In this document: positions 19,662 through 28,285 of the stretch, in pieces
Layout of the letters: the number at the start of each line of letters is the position of its first letter
Position numbering within the stretch: position 1 is the stretch's first letter
NCBI RefSeq assembly: GCF_007750855.1
Contig: NZ_CP036291.1
Location: 4,030,001 to 4,094,000, forward strand
From: Pirellulimonas nuda
Lineage (GTDB): Bacteria; Planctomycetota; Planctomycetia; Pirellulales; Lacipirellulaceae
Direction of reading: 5' to 3'
Length of the DNA stretch: 64,000 nt
Translations under genes and position numbers: made by a program
The notes under the pieces: model-generated
Databases searched by the model: none
Seen by the model: only the letters and a program-made list of their open reading frames with translations
What the model was told of the DNA's origin: nothing

Positions 19662-19710
19662 CGCCAGGCCGCCAGCCAAACAAGTTCCTCTACCTCAAAG
19701 GGAGCCCCCT

Positions 19711-20415
19711 ATGCAAACGATCGACCCCCAAGCCACCGTGGGCGAGCTCGTGCGAGCCGTCCCCGGCCGCGCACGCGTGTTTGAGTCGCTGAAGATTGAC
19801 TACTGCTGCGGCGGCAAGGTGCCGCTGGCCGAGGCGTGCGCCAAGATGCAAGTCGCCCCCGAGGCGGTGCTGGACGCGCTCGGCCAAGTCGATGGGGCGG
19901 AGCGGACGCCGCTGGTAGACGCGGACTGCATGGGCCTGACCGAGCTGGCCGACCACATCGAGCAGACGCACCACGCCTACCTGCGCGAAGAACTGCCGCG
20001 GCTCGACTTCTTGACCGAGAAGGTCTCCCGCGTGCACGGCGACAAGGACCCCCGCCTGGCGACGGTGCGCGAGGCCTTCCTGGCGCTCAAGAACGAGCTC
20101 GAGCCCCACATGATGAAAGAAGAGGTCATCCTCTTCCCGCTAATCCGCGAGCTGGAAGCGTCCGCCGACCAACCGCAGCAGCACGGCTGCGGCGTCGCGG
20201 GGCCGATCCGACAGATGGAGCACGAGCACGACCTCGCCGGCGACGCGCTAGCGATCTTGCGCGAAGCGACCGACGGATTTGCGCCGCCGGAGTGGGCCTG
20301 CAACACCTATCGCGCCATGCTGGACTCGCTCGACCAGCTCGAAGCAGACATGCATCAACACATCCACAAGGAGAACAACGTGCTGTTCCCCAAGGCGCTG
20401 GCGATGGGCGCCTAA
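19711..20415 (+). CDS. ric: Di-iron iron-sulfur cluster repair protein (RIC/YtfE/ScdA family)
   Basis: A 234-residue protein with both RIC parts: the N-terminal ScdA-type domain with VGELVRAVPGRARVFE and the Cys32-Cys33 pair (IDYCCGGK), and the hemerythrin-like four-helix domain with His/Glu ligands in HIEQTHHAYLREEL, EPHMMKEEVILFPLI, MEHEHDLAGDAL and QHIHKENNVLFPKAL. A good ribosome binding site, AAGGGAG, precedes the ATG. It repairs iron-sulfur clusters damaged by NO or oxidants and fits with hmp immediately upstream. Confidence 0.94.
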   Translation: MQTIDPQATVGELVRAVPGRARVFESLKIDYCCGGKVPLAEACAKMQVAPEAVLDALGQVDGAERTPLVDADCMGLTELADHIEQTHHAYLREELPRLDFLTEKVSRVHGDKDPRLATVREAFLALKNELEPHMMKEEVILFPLIRELEASADQPQQHGCGVAGPIRQMEHEHDLAGDALAILREATDGFAPPEWACNTYRAMLDSLDQLEADMHQHIHKENNVLFPKALAMGA

Positions 20416-20433
20416 CGCCCTCGGTAGGGAAGC

Positions 20434-20736
20434 CTAAGAGGGACGGTCCGCGGGCATGCGGTTGCGGACGATCTTGGTCGTGGGGTCTCCCGGCATGATC
20501 GTGTCGCACCACACGTCGTTCTCGAAGCGGTACTGCACCTGGATCGCCTGGGCGGCGCCCGCGGCGAACGCCTGCTTGGCGTCGGCCAGCGTGGCCGCCG
20601 CGTCGCCCGTGGTGGTGCGTAGCTGCACGTGCAGGACCTCGGCGCCGTCGCGCAGGTCGTCGAACAACTGCTCTACCAGGTCGGCGGGCCACTCGGCCTG
20701 CAAGAGCTCTGGGATGGCGTCGTCGTCGCTGCTCAT
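20434..20736 (-). CDS. Small cytoplasmic protein of the nap operon, unknown function
   Basis: A 100-residue soluble protein with an acidic N-terminal half. It has no signal peptide, membrane segment or cofactor motif; the only cysteine is in the C-terminal VWCDTIMPGDPTTKIVR. It begins six bases after the stop of the ferredoxin-type gene and is therefore the last gene of the nap transcript. It does not resemble NapD, NapE or NapF. A role as assembly or regulatory protein is only suggested by position. Confidence 0.65.
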   Translation of the reverse strand: MSSDDDAIPELLQAEWPADLVEQLFDDLRDGAEVLHVQLRTTTGDAAATLADAKQAFAAGAAQAIQVQYRFENDVWCDTIMPGDPTTKIVRNRMPADRPS

Positions 20737-20742
20737 GTCACC

Positions 20743-21546
20743 TTACGGGGTAGGCCGGATGAACGCGGGCATCAGCAGGATAGCATTCTCTGGCGCCGGG
20801 CAAACGTAGCGGCACACACCGCAGCCGGCGCAGGCCGCTTCGTTGACGGTCGGCTTGCCGTGGGCGACGGCGATCGCCCCCTCCACGGGGCAGCGCTCGC
20901 TGCACGTGGTGCAGGTGGTGCCGTGGTGGGCCAGGCAGAGGTGCTCGGTCACCTTGGCGGTCCCCATGACAACCGGGACCGCGCGGGTCAGCACACCCGG
21001 CTCACACGCAGCGATGCAGGGCAGGTCCTCGCACATCAGGCACGCCGCGACGTCGGGCTCGATGACCGGCGTGCCGGCAACCGACCCCAGACGCTGGGGC
21101 GCCTTGCGGATCGCTTGGTAGGGGCAGGCCGTGATGCAGTCGCCGCAGCGGGTGCAGCCGGCCAGGAAGCGGCCTTCTTCGATGGCGCCCGGGGGCCGGA
21201 ACACCGGGATCGACCGCGACCGCGGGAGGCCTGCGAGGTTGCTCGCCGGGACGGGCTCGATCGCGATGCCGCCAATGCTCTTGGGCGCCGGCCGGTCGGA
21301 TGCCTCCGCCTTGGGGTACCGCATCACCAGCGGCGGGAACTCGGGGGGCCGGACGAGCTTCCAGAACTTCCCCTGGATAAAGTCGCGGCGGCCGCGTGAG
21401 GGCCTGGTTGGGGCGAACAGACGCCCGAAAAACACAACCGGCAACCGGAGGGCGACCGCGATCCAGCGGAGGGGCGCCGAGCCGCGGGGTCGCTCCGCGG
21501 CGGCCCTGCCCTCCGACCCGCCGCGTTGGCTCGACCTGTTGTCCAT
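20743..21546 (-). CDS. 4Fe-4S ferredoxin-type protein of the nap operon (NapG/NapF-like)
   Basis: A 267-residue protein with four cysteine clusters: CTRCGDCITACP (131-142), CLMCEDLPCIAACEP (169-183), CTTCSERCP (212-220) and CAGCGVCRYVCP (239-250), enough for four [4Fe-4S] centres. The N-terminus has one hydrophobic stretch (LRWIAVALRLPVVFFGRLF) but no twin-arginine motif, unlike typical NapG; it may be membrane-attached with the clusters in the cytoplasm. It starts one base after the stop of the tetraheme gene. Electron transfer to, or maturation of, NapA is likely. No NapH partner is present here. Confidence 0.82.
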   Translation of the reverse strand: MDNRSSQRGGSEGRAAAERPRGSAPLRWIAVALRLPVVFFGRLFAPTRPSRGRRDFIQGKFWKLVRPPEFPPLVMRYPKAEASDRPAPKSIGGIAIEPVPASNLAGLPRSRSIPVFRPPGAIEEGRFLAGCTRCGDCITACPYQAIRKAPQRLGSVAGTPVIEPDVAACLMCEDLPCIAACEPGVLTRAVPVVMGTAKVTEHLCLAHHGTTCTTCSERCPVEGAIAVAHGKPTVNEAACAGCGVCRYVCPAPENAILLMPAFIRPTP

Positions 21547-21547
21547 C

Positions 21548-22360
21548 CTACTCCGCCACGACTTCCAGCGGCGGCAGCATCGGGACCACGGCCGCCGGGA
21601 TCGCTTGGTCGAGGACCGCCGACGGGGCGTGGCACTGCGTGCAGTTGGTGCGCCACGGGTGGGTCGACTCCATGCCGGCCCAGCCGTTCGGCCCGCCGTG
21701 GCAGGCGGTGCAGTTCTGCCGCATCCACTGGGAATGCGGGATGGTCGGCGGCGCGCCGGGGAAGGCCCGTTTGCCCGCCTTGGGTGCGGGGAGCCCGACG
21801 AACGAGGACTGCACGCCGGTGTCGGCGCCCTTGAACGGCTCCGGGGGGGGCGGGGCGTGGCACTGCGTGCAGTTCGCGAGGAACGGGTGCGACATCACGC
21901 TCGCCTTGAGCCCCGCCAACCGCATCCCCTGCGAGTGGCACGCGTAGCAGGCCGCATCGGTGGTGTTCTGCACGGCGTGCGGGATGACCGGCGGCGCGCC
22001 GTTGTAGGCCCGCCGCGACGCCCGGATCTTGCCCGACTCGGCCTTCTCCGCTTCGCTCGGATGGACCTCGGCGAAGAGGTCGTACGCGGGCTGCGGCAAC
22101 ATCTTGGCAGAGGCCTGGAAGCCGGCGGTCGGCCCCATGGCGGCGCCGGGGATCTGCCCGTAGGTAACCGCCGGGACAACCTTGTTCTCGGCCGAGACCG
22201 ATGCGTGGTGCTCGCCCCCCGGAAGCCACGACGCCTCGAGCGCCCCTGCCCCGGACAGCCCCGCCGGCTTCGGCACGCCGTCGCTGAGTCCAACAAAGTA
22301 CCCCACGACCGCGATGCCGATCACGCACGCCAGCAGGATCGGCGTCAAGCGTTTGATCAT
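21548..22360 (-). CDS. napB: Tetraheme cytochrome c, tandem-duplicated NapB
   Basis: A 270-residue protein with an N-terminal membrane anchor or signal (residues 5-24). Four CxxCH heme sites are seen at residues 138-142 (CYACH), 164-168 (CTQCH), 217-221 (CTACH) and 240-244 (CTQCH). The sites form two copies of a NapB unit: RAYNGAPPVIPH..CYACH..SHPFLANCTQCHAP and RAFPGAPPTIPH..CTACH..THPWRTNCTQCHAP. Ordinary NapB is about half this length with two hemes. The start ATG at 22360 overlaps the napA stop (ATGA). It should pass electrons to NapA in the periplasm. The gene symbol reflects family, not proven equivalence. Confidence 0.85.
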   Translation of the reverse strand: MIKRLTPILLACVIGIAVVGYFVGLSDGVPKPAGLSGAGALEASWLPGGEHHASVSAENKVVPAVTYGQIPGAAMGPTAGFQASAKMLPQPAYDLFAEVHPSEAEKAESGKIRASRRAYNGAPPVIPHAVQNTTDAACYACHSQGMRLAGLKASVMSHPFLANCTQCHAPPPPEPFKGADTGVQSSFVGLPAPKAGKRAFPGAPPTIPHSQWMRQNCTACHGGPNGWAGMESTHPWRTNCTQCHAPSAVLDQAIPAAVVPMLPPLEVVAE

Positions 22361-24774
22361 GTTCGCGCCCCGGACTGCTTCATGACGCGCACGGCGCACT
22401 TCTTGTAGTCGGGCTGCTTCGAGAACGGGTCGTGCGCTTCGAGCGTGCAGTTGTTGATCAGCTTGGTTTCATCGAAGAAGGGGACGAACACGGTCCCGCG
22501 CGGCGGGCGGCCGCGGCCGTCGATCCACACCGGCAGCTCCGCCGTTCCGCGTCGCGACTCGATCACCACCGTCTCTCCCTGGCGGATGTTGGCGGCGCGG
22601 GCGTCTTCTGGGTTCATCTCCACGTAGGCGGTGGGCATCGCGCGGCTTAGCGGCGCCACCCGGCGGGTCATCGTGCCGGAGTGCCAGTGCTCTAGCACAC
22701 GCCCGGTGCAGAGCCAGAACGGGTACTCCCCGTCGGGCATCTCCGGCGGCGGCTGGTACTCGTGGAACCAGATCTGCGCCCGGCCGTCCTTGGACGAGGA
22801 GTGGTAGAAGTCGAACTCTTCCCCTTCGGCGACAAACGGGTCGTCGAACCCCGAGAAGCGGTAGCGGGTCTCGCGCCACGACCCGTCGGGCTGCTCGACC
22901 ACGGGCCAACGCAGGCCGCGGGCTTTGACGTACTCGTCGTACGGCGCAAGGTTCTTGTGCTTCATGGTGGTGAAGCCGCGGTACTCCTCGAACAGGTGTT
23001 TATCGACGTTCGTGTCGTAGTAGTGCTCGTACTCCCAGACCGGCAGTTCATCGCCGGCGTCGTCGCGTACGGCGAAGATAAACTCGCCGTCTTTGTCCTT
23101 CATCCCCTCGTGGCCGAGCTCCAGCAGCTTGTGGGCGATGGCGATCGTCATCCAGCAGTCGTCGCGCGCCTGGCCGGGGGGATCGACCATCTTGAACCAC
23201 TGCTGGGTGCGGCGTTCGCTGTTGCCGAACATGCCGTTCTTCTCTACCCACATCGCGGCGGGCAGGATCAGGTCCGCCAGCCGCGTCGTCGCGGTCGGGT
23301 AGACATCGGAGACGATGAGGAACTTGTCTTCCAGGCCCTGCTTGTCGTTGAACAACGCGTTCAGGTTGGGGAGCGTCTGCCCCGGATTGGTGACCTGAAC
23401 GAACATCGTGTCGATGTCGCCCCCTTCGGCGGTCGGCTTGGTGAACTGCTCGAACATCTTCACCGTGTGGTAGCCCGGCGTGGCGTTGATGCTGCCCGGG
23501 CGGAGGTTCCACAGCTCCTCGCACTGCTGGCGGTGCTCGGCGTTTTCGACCAACCTCCCGCCGGGCAGCGCGTGGGCGAGCGTGCCGACCTCGCGCACCG
23601 TGCCGCAGGCCGAGGGCTGGCCGGTGAGGCTGGTGGGTGCGTCGCCCGGTCGCCCGAAGTGGCCGCTGAGCAGGTGCACCCCGTGCACCAGCGAGTTGAT
23701 CGCGGTGCCCATCGTGTGCTGGTTCATCCCCATGCACCACAGCGACGTGATGCGGATCTCGCGGTCGGCGAACAGGTCGGCCAGCATGCGGATCTTGGCG
23801 GCGGGCACGCCCGACAGCGCCTCGACATGCTCGGGGGTGTACTTGGCGATCCGCTTGCGGAAATCGGCCTCGCTGATCGCCTCGCCGTGGAGCGTCGGGG
23901 CGTCGGCCTCGGCGCCGCGGAAGTTGCAGTGCTTCTCCACAAAGGCCTTGTCGTAGTTCTCGTTGGCGACCAACAGGTGCATGACGCCCAACGAGATCGC
24001 GACGTCGCCGTGGGGCTTCATCTCCAGGTACTCGTCCGCGGCGTCGGTGGTGCGGGTCCGACGCGTGCCGATATCGATCAGCATCACCTTCTCGCCGCGC
24101 GACCGGCGGTCGGTGACCCGCGAGAACAGCACCGGGTGCATCTCCGCCGGGTTGTTGCCCCAGGTGATCACCACGTCGCACTCGTCGAGGTCCTGGTAGC
24201 AGCCGGCCGGCTCGTCCACTCCGTAGGTGGCCAGGAAGCCGGTCACCGCCGACGCCATGCACAGCCGGGCGTTCGGGTCGATCTGGTTGTTCCCCAGCCC
24301 CCCCTTCATCAGCTTCTGCGCGGCGTAGCCCTCGGGGATGGTCCACTGCCCCGAGCCGTAGAAGGCGAACCGCTCGGGCGCCTTCATGATCCGCTCGGCG
24401 ATGATGGTGATCGCCTCGTCCCAGGAGACCTCCGTCAGCCGCCCCTCTTTGCGCAGCAGCGGCTGGGTCAGGCGGTCTTCGCCGTAGAGGATGCCCCCGA
24501 CGTGGTAGCCCTTGACGCACAGCAGGCCCTTGTTGACGTCGGCCGCCTTGTCGCCGGCGATCGCCACCACGCGGCCCGACTCAACGCCCACCTGCACGTG
24601 GCAACCGGTGCCGCAGAAGCGGCACGGCGCCTTGTTCCAGCGGACGTCGTCGCCGTCTGGCAGGTGGTCCTCGGCGGCCAGCACCGGCAGCGACAGGCTC
24701 GTGCCGCTGGCGACCAGGGATCCCGCCGCGGCCATCGCGGACGACTTCAAGAAGGTACGGCGCTGTGCGTCCAT
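22357..24774 (-). CDS. napA: Periplasmic nitrate reductase, catalytic molybdoprotein
   Basis: A 805-residue bis-MGD molybdenum enzyme reducing nitrate to nitrite. The Tat signal is RRTFLKSSAM (residues 5-14). The [4Fe-4S] ligands are Cys51, Cys54, Cys58 and Cys86 in CRFCGTGC..LLCVKGYH. The molybdenum ligand is Cys172 (NARLCMASAV), as in NapA rather than the Asp of NarG. Further cofactor-binding regions are seen, such as TWGNNPAEMHPVLF. Length and termini are complete. Upstream napD is 11 bases away and downstream the cytochrome overlaps by four bases, so all are one operon. Confidence 0.96.
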   Translation of the reverse strand: MDAQRRTFLKSSAMAAAGSLVASGTSLSLPVLAAEDHLPDGDDVRWNKAPCRFCGTGCHVQVGVESGRVVAIAGDKAADVNKGLLCVKGYHVGGILYGEDRLTQPLLRKEGRLTEVSWDEAITIIAERIMKAPERFAFYGSGQWTIPEGYAAQKLMKGGLGNNQIDPNARLCMASAVTGFLATYGVDEPAGCYQDLDECDVVITWGNNPAEMHPVLFSRVTDRRSRGEKVMLIDIGTRRTRTTDAADEYLEMKPHGDVAISLGVMHLLVANENYDKAFVEKHCNFRGAEADAPTLHGEAISEADFRKRIAKYTPEHVEALSGVPAAKIRMLADLFADREIRITSLWCMGMNQHTMGTAINSLVHGVHLLSGHFGRPGDAPTSLTGQPSACGTVREVGTLAHALPGGRLVENAEHRQQCEELWNLRPGSINATPGYHTVKMFEQFTKPTAEGGDIDTMFVQVTNPGQTLPNLNALFNDKQGLEDKFLIVSDVYPTATTRLADLILPAAMWVEKNGMFGNSERRTQQWFKMVDPPGQARDDCWMTIAIAHKLLELGHEGMKDKDGEFIFAVRDDAGDELPVWEYEHYYDTNVDKHLFEEYRGFTTMKHKNLAPYDEYVKARGLRWPVVEQPDGSWRETRYRFSGFDDPFVAEGEEFDFYHSSSKDGRAQIWFHEYQPPPEMPDGEYPFWLCTGRVLEHWHSGTMTRRVAPLSRAMPTAYVEMNPEDARAANIRQGETVVIESRRGTAELPVWIDGRGRPPRGTVFVPFFDETKLINNCTLEAHDPFSKQPDYKKCAVRVMKQSGART

Positions 24775-24785
24775 AGCGGATCTGC

Positions 24786-25067
24786 TTACGGCTGAGCTGG
24801 TTTCGATGAGGGGGTCGGTTCGTCGTCGAACCCGACGAAGGCGATCTGCAGGTCGGCTACGCCGGGCAGGCCTCGCACCCAGGCGTTGATCTCAATATCC
24901 TGTTCCCGCGACTCGGAGTCTATCACGATCGCGAGCCGATTAGAACTTTTCTGCCCGACGTCGATTGACGGGTGATTGGCGAGGCGTGTTATCGTATCAT
25001 CCATCTGGTCTTGGCCGCCGCCGAAGACCACCACTAGTCCACTGATCGGCACGCGTGCGTCGCTCAC
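24786..25067 (-). CDS. napD: NapD-like chaperone for the NapA Tat signal
   Basis: A small ferredoxin-fold protein of about 93 residues. VPISGLVVVFGG matches the NapD first strand, followed by TITRLANHPSIDVGQ, RLAIVIDSES and the LPGVADLQIAFVGFDDE end. The GTG at 25067 is preferred because NapD proteins start just before the first strand; an ATG at 25124 would add 19 residues that lie in the divergent promoter. Location directly before napA supports the role of binding the NapA twin-arginine signal during maturation. Sequence conservation is moderate, hence the reduced confidence. Confidence 0.78.
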   Translation of the reverse strand: MSDARVPISGLVVVFGGGQDQMDDTITRLANHPSIDVGQKSSNRLAIVIDSESREQDIEINAWVRGLPGVADLQIAFVGFDDEPTPSSKPAQP

Positions 25068-25147
25068 AAGTAGGGGTGGCGTGTATCCTGCACTTAGTTG
25101 TATACTATTCGGGCCGCCAGCCAAACCCCATCTCCGAGCAGCAAAGC
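25068..25147. promoter_or_regulatory. Divergent nap / quinol-dehydrogenase promoter region
   Basis: Only 80 bases separate the two divergent transcripts. It contains TGTATC and TTGTATACTATTC at 25082-25110; TATACT (25101-25106) could be a -10 box for the rightward operon. The TGTATAC core also occurs in the hmp region at 18341. A shared regulator is possible but unproven. Confidence 0.4.
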
Positions 25148-25795
25148 ATGACGCGCCGTGCGACCCCTCTCCTCGCCCGAGCGGCCCGCGCGATCGCGTT
25201 GATGGTTGTCGCGGCCGCGGCGCTGCCCGGGTGCCGCCCTTCCGATGGCGAGGCGCGCCACGCCCACCCGGCTCCGCCGGCGCCCGCCTCGGTCGCGGCC
25301 TACCAGGTCAACATCCGCCGGCCCTCGGGGCCGCCGCTGATCGAGCTCGCCGGCGCCGACCCGCAGGGACGCGCCGCCAGCGTCGCCTGCTCGACGTGCC
25401 ACAGCGTCCGCAAGCCGAACCTCGAGAACAAGACCGCCGCGTCGCTGGACGAGTTCCACCAGGGGCTCACGGTCAACCACGGCGCCTTGGCCTGCTACGC
25501 GTGCCACTCCCCCGACAACGCAGACACGCTGCGGCTAGCCGACGGCACCACGGTCGAGTACGTCGACGTGATGACGCTGTGCTCGCAGTGCCACAGCAAG
25601 CAAGCCGAGTCGTTCGCCCACGGCGCCCACGGCGGCATGAATGGGTTCTGGGACCTGTCGCGGGGCCCGCAGACCAAGAACAACTGCATCGACTGCCACG
25701 ACCCCCACGCCCCCAAGTACCCGAAGATGGTCGTCGACTTCAAGCCGCACGACCGTTTCTTGGACGCCAGCGAGGAGCCGCATGACCGACACTAA
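25148..25795 (+). CDS. Tetraheme c-type cytochrome lipoprotein
   Basis: A 215-residue protein. The signal peptide ends in a lipobox, ALPGC (Cys29), so it is anchored by lipid. Four heme motifs are seen: CSTCH (81-85), CYACH (116-120), CSQCH (145-149) and CIDCH (180-184), with additional His residues (HQGLTVNHG, HGAHGG, HDPHAP) as likely distal ligands. It heads an operon with an NrfC-like and an NrfD-like protein and overlaps the next gene by 14 bases. It probably takes electrons from that quinol dehydrogenase and passes them towards the divergent nap system. Confidence 0.86.
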   Translation: MTRRATPLLARAARAIALMVVAAAALPGCRPSDGEARHAHPAPPAPASVAAYQVNIRRPSGPPLIELAGADPQGRAASVACSTCHSVRKPNLENKTAASLDEFHQGLTVNHGALACYACHSPDNADTLRLADGTTVEYVDVMTLCSQCHSKQAESFAHGAHGGMNGFWDLSRGPQTKNNCIDCHDPHAPKYPKMVVDFKPHDRFLDASEEPHDRH

Positions 25796-26732
25796 CCACC
25801 CGTCCAGGCCGGACCTGCCGACGCTGCCGATCATCGAGAACTTCTCTCGCCGGGCGGCGATCAAGGGGGGCTTTGCGACGCTGGGGGCGGCCGCCTTTGT
25901 AGCGGCGATCTCGCCGCTGCGCCACGCGGCGCAGAACACGTCCGCCGGCGAGTTCATGCAGAACCACTACACCGAGCTCACGCCAGAGCAGAAGGCCGAC
26001 GTCATCGCCCGCCTGGAGGAAGAAGCCAAAGAGAAGTACGGCGCCGAGGTGACCATCGGCGACGACCGGCCGATCCCGGGCACCAAGTTCGTCTACGCCA
26101 TCAACCTGAGCGTCTGCAACGGCAACGGCAAGTGCGTTGAGGCGTGCCACAAAGAAAACAACCACGATCGCGCCACCAACCAGTCGTACATCCGCGTCAT
26201 CGAGATGCCCAAGGGGACGATGGACATGGAGCAGGGGTCGACGACCTACACGGGCGCGGTCCCTAAGGACGACAAGTTCTACTTGCCCGTGCAGTGCCAG
26301 CAGTGCGACGAGCCCCCGTGCGTCGACGTCTGCCCGGTCAAGGCGACCTGGAAGGAAGACGACGGCATCGTGGTGGTGGACTACAACTGGTGCATCGGCT
26401 GCCGGTACTGCGAGGCGGCCTGCCCCTACCACGCCAGGCGGTTCAATTGGAAGCAGCCCGAGGTGCCCGCCGAAGAGGTCAACCCCGACCAGAGCTACCT
26501 GAGCAACCGCATCCGTCCGGTGGGGGTCGTCGAGAAGTGCACCTACTGCCTGCACCGCACCCGCCGCGGCAAGCTGCCGGCCTGCCTCGAGGCCTGCCCC
26601 ACGGGGGCGCGTGTCTTTGGCAACATCCTCGACCCGGAGTCGAACATCCGCTGGCTGCTCGAGAACAAACGCGTCTATATCCTCAAGGAAGAGCTCGGCA
26701 CCAAGCCGGCGTTCTTCTACTACTTCGACTAA
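25782..26732 (+). CDS. NrfC/DmsB-like 4x[4Fe-4S] electron-transfer protein, Tat-exported
   Basis: A 316-residue protein. A twin-arginine signal (FSRRAAIKGGFATLG, residues 21-35) exports it folded. Four ferredoxin cysteine groups are present: CNGNGKCVEACHKEN, CQQCDEPPCVDVCP, CIGCRYCEAACPYHARRF and CTYCLHRTRRGKLPACLEACP. This is the standard pattern of the iron-sulfur subunit that works with NrfD-type membrane proteins. The ATG at 25782 lies inside the end of the cytochrome gene; an earlier start would not give the Tat signal. Confidence 0.9.
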   Translation: MTDTNHPSRPDLPTLPIIENFSRRAAIKGGFATLGAAAFVAAISPLRHAAQNTSAGEFMQNHYTELTPEQKADVIARLEEEAKEKYGAEVTIGDDRPIPGTKFVYAINLSVCNGNGKCVEACHKENNHDRATNQSYIRVIEMPKGTMDMEQGSTTYTGAVPKDDKFYLPVQCQQCDEPPCVDVCPVKATWKEDDGIVVVDYNWCIGCRYCEAACPYHARRFNWKQPEVPAEEVNPDQSYLSNRIRPVGVVEKCTYCLHRTRRGKLPACLEACPTGARVFGNILDPESNIRWLLENKRVYILKEELGTKPAFFYYFD

Positions 26733-26793
26733 TCGCTCCCGCAACCGCCGATCCGCAGGGGACCGGCGCCCGGCCGAACCGGCGCGAACCAGC

Positions 26794-28041
26794 ATGACCA
26801 CCTCCACCGCACCGGCCGACAAGCCTTCGTACATCGCGAGCTACCCGAGGTTCCTCGCCCGCTCGCTGTGGCAGGCGACCGAGGGCTCGCTCGGTTTCTA
26901 CGCCTGGATGACGCTGCTGACCGCGTTGTTCTTGGTCGGCGCGAACGCCTGGGCCAACCAGGTGGCCGGCGGCATGATCGGCACCCACATGACCGATCAG
27001 GTGAGCTGGGGGCTCTACATCGCCAACTTCACCTTCATGGTCGGCCTGGCGGCGGGCGGGGTGATGATGGTGATCCCGGCCTACCTCTACCACGACCGCA
27101 AGATGCACGACGTGGTCATCATCGGCGAGCTGCTGGCGATCGCCGCGATCGTCATGTGCCTGATGTTCGTCGTCGCCGACCTCGGACGCCCCGACCGGTT
27201 CTGGCACATGATGCCGGGCCTCGGGAAGTTCAACTTCCCCATCTCGATGCTCACCTGGGACGTCATCGTCCTGAACGGCTACCTGCTGCTCAACCTGCAC
27301 ATCTGCGGCTACCTGCTCTACATGCGGTTCCTGGGCCGCGAGCCCAACCCCGTTTGGTACGTGCCGTTTGTGATGCTCTCGATCGTCTGGGCCATCTCCA
27401 TCCACACCGTAACGGCCTTCTTGTACTGCGGCCTAGGCGGGAGGCCGTTCTGGAACACGGCGCTGCTCGCCCCGCGTTTCCTGGCGTCGGCCTTCGTCTC
27501 CGGGCCGGCGTTCATCATCGTCACCATGGTGCTGATGAAGAAACTCACACGAGTCCAGGGGCTCGATCAGCCCATCGCCACGCTCACCAAGATCGTGCGC
27601 GTGACGATCCTCATCAACCTGCTGATGGTGGCGTCGGAACTGTTCACCGAGTTCTACACCGGCGGCGCGCACGTCAGCGCGGCCAAGTACCTGTTCTTCG
27701 GCCTGCACGGCAAGACCGGCCTGGTGCCCTGGACCTGGACCGCCATCGGGTTGAACGTCACCGCGGCCTGCCTGTTCCTGTGGCCCGGCCTGCTGGCGCC
27801 GCGGCTGCGTTGGCTGCTGGTGTCCGCCTGTGTGATGGCGTTCGTGGGGACCTGGATCGAAAAGGGGATGGGGCTGATCATCCCCGGCTTTATCCCCAGC
27901 ACGCTGCACCAGATCGTGGAGTACGCCCCCAGCTTGCTGGAGTGGAAGGTCACCGTCGGGATCTGGGCGTTCGGTCTGATGGTCTTCACGATCGCGATCA
28001 AGACGGCGCTGCCGACGCTCAGGCAGGCCGACCAAGACTGA
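26794..28041 (+). CDS. NrfD/PsrC-family integral membrane quinol dehydrogenase subunit
   Basis: A 415-residue membrane protein with about nine to ten transmembrane helices. Family features are WGLYIANFTFMVGLAAGGVM near the first helices, the VVADLGRPDRFWHMM loop, PISMLTWDV, and the last helix pair with GTWIEKGMGLIIPGF. It forms a quinol-oxidising complex with the preceding iron-sulfur protein and probably the tetraheme lipoprotein. It replaces NapC/NapH as the likely quinol link for the divergent nap genes, which is inference from context. Confidence 0.92.
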   Translation: MTTSTAPADKPSYIASYPRFLARSLWQATEGSLGFYAWMTLLTALFLVGANAWANQVAGGMIGTHMTDQVSWGLYIANFTFMVGLAAGGVMMVIPAYLYHDRKMHDVVIIGELLAIAAIVMCLMFVVADLGRPDRFWHMMPGLGKFNFPISMLTWDVIVLNGYLLLNLHICGYLLYMRFLGREPNPVWYVPFVMLSIVWAISIHTVTAFLYCGLGGRPFWNTALLAPRFLASAFVSGPAFIIVTMVLMKKLTRVQGLDQPIATLTKIVRVTILINLLMVASELFTEFYTGGAHVSAAKYLFFGLHGKTGLVPWTWTAIGLNVTAACLFLWPGLLAPRLRWLLVSACVMAFVGTWIEKGMGLIIPGFIPSTLHQIVEYAPSLLEWKVTVGIWAFGLMVFTIAIKTALPTLRQADQD

Positions 28042-28285
28042 AGCAGGACGCCCTTCACGACCCTCCGCGCCGCTCAGCCGTCACGCGCACTAGGCGTCTG
28101 ACCGACGGCCGCACGCTCCTGCGCGGCAGGCTGCCGCCTCCTGGCCGGCCCGCCATTGGGAGGCTGATTCGCTCCGCGGCGCCCACTGTCCCCAACAATG
28201 GTTCGGCAACGAGCACATTCTGCTAGAGTGCAACTTGATCGGACGCCGCCCAGCAAGAACGACCCGCTACGATGCAACGAGCCCC

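Noticed and set aside
18210-19679. A long minus-strand frame opposite hmp
   Set aside because: Hmp is complete and recognisable; the antisense product shows no domain and shares the composition of other GC shadows.
22762-24795. A 677-codon open frame on the plus strand opposite napA
   Set aside because: NapA on the minus strand has a full set of cofactor motifs; the opposite frame is low-complexity, Val/Arg/Gly-rich and arises from the GC-rich third positions.
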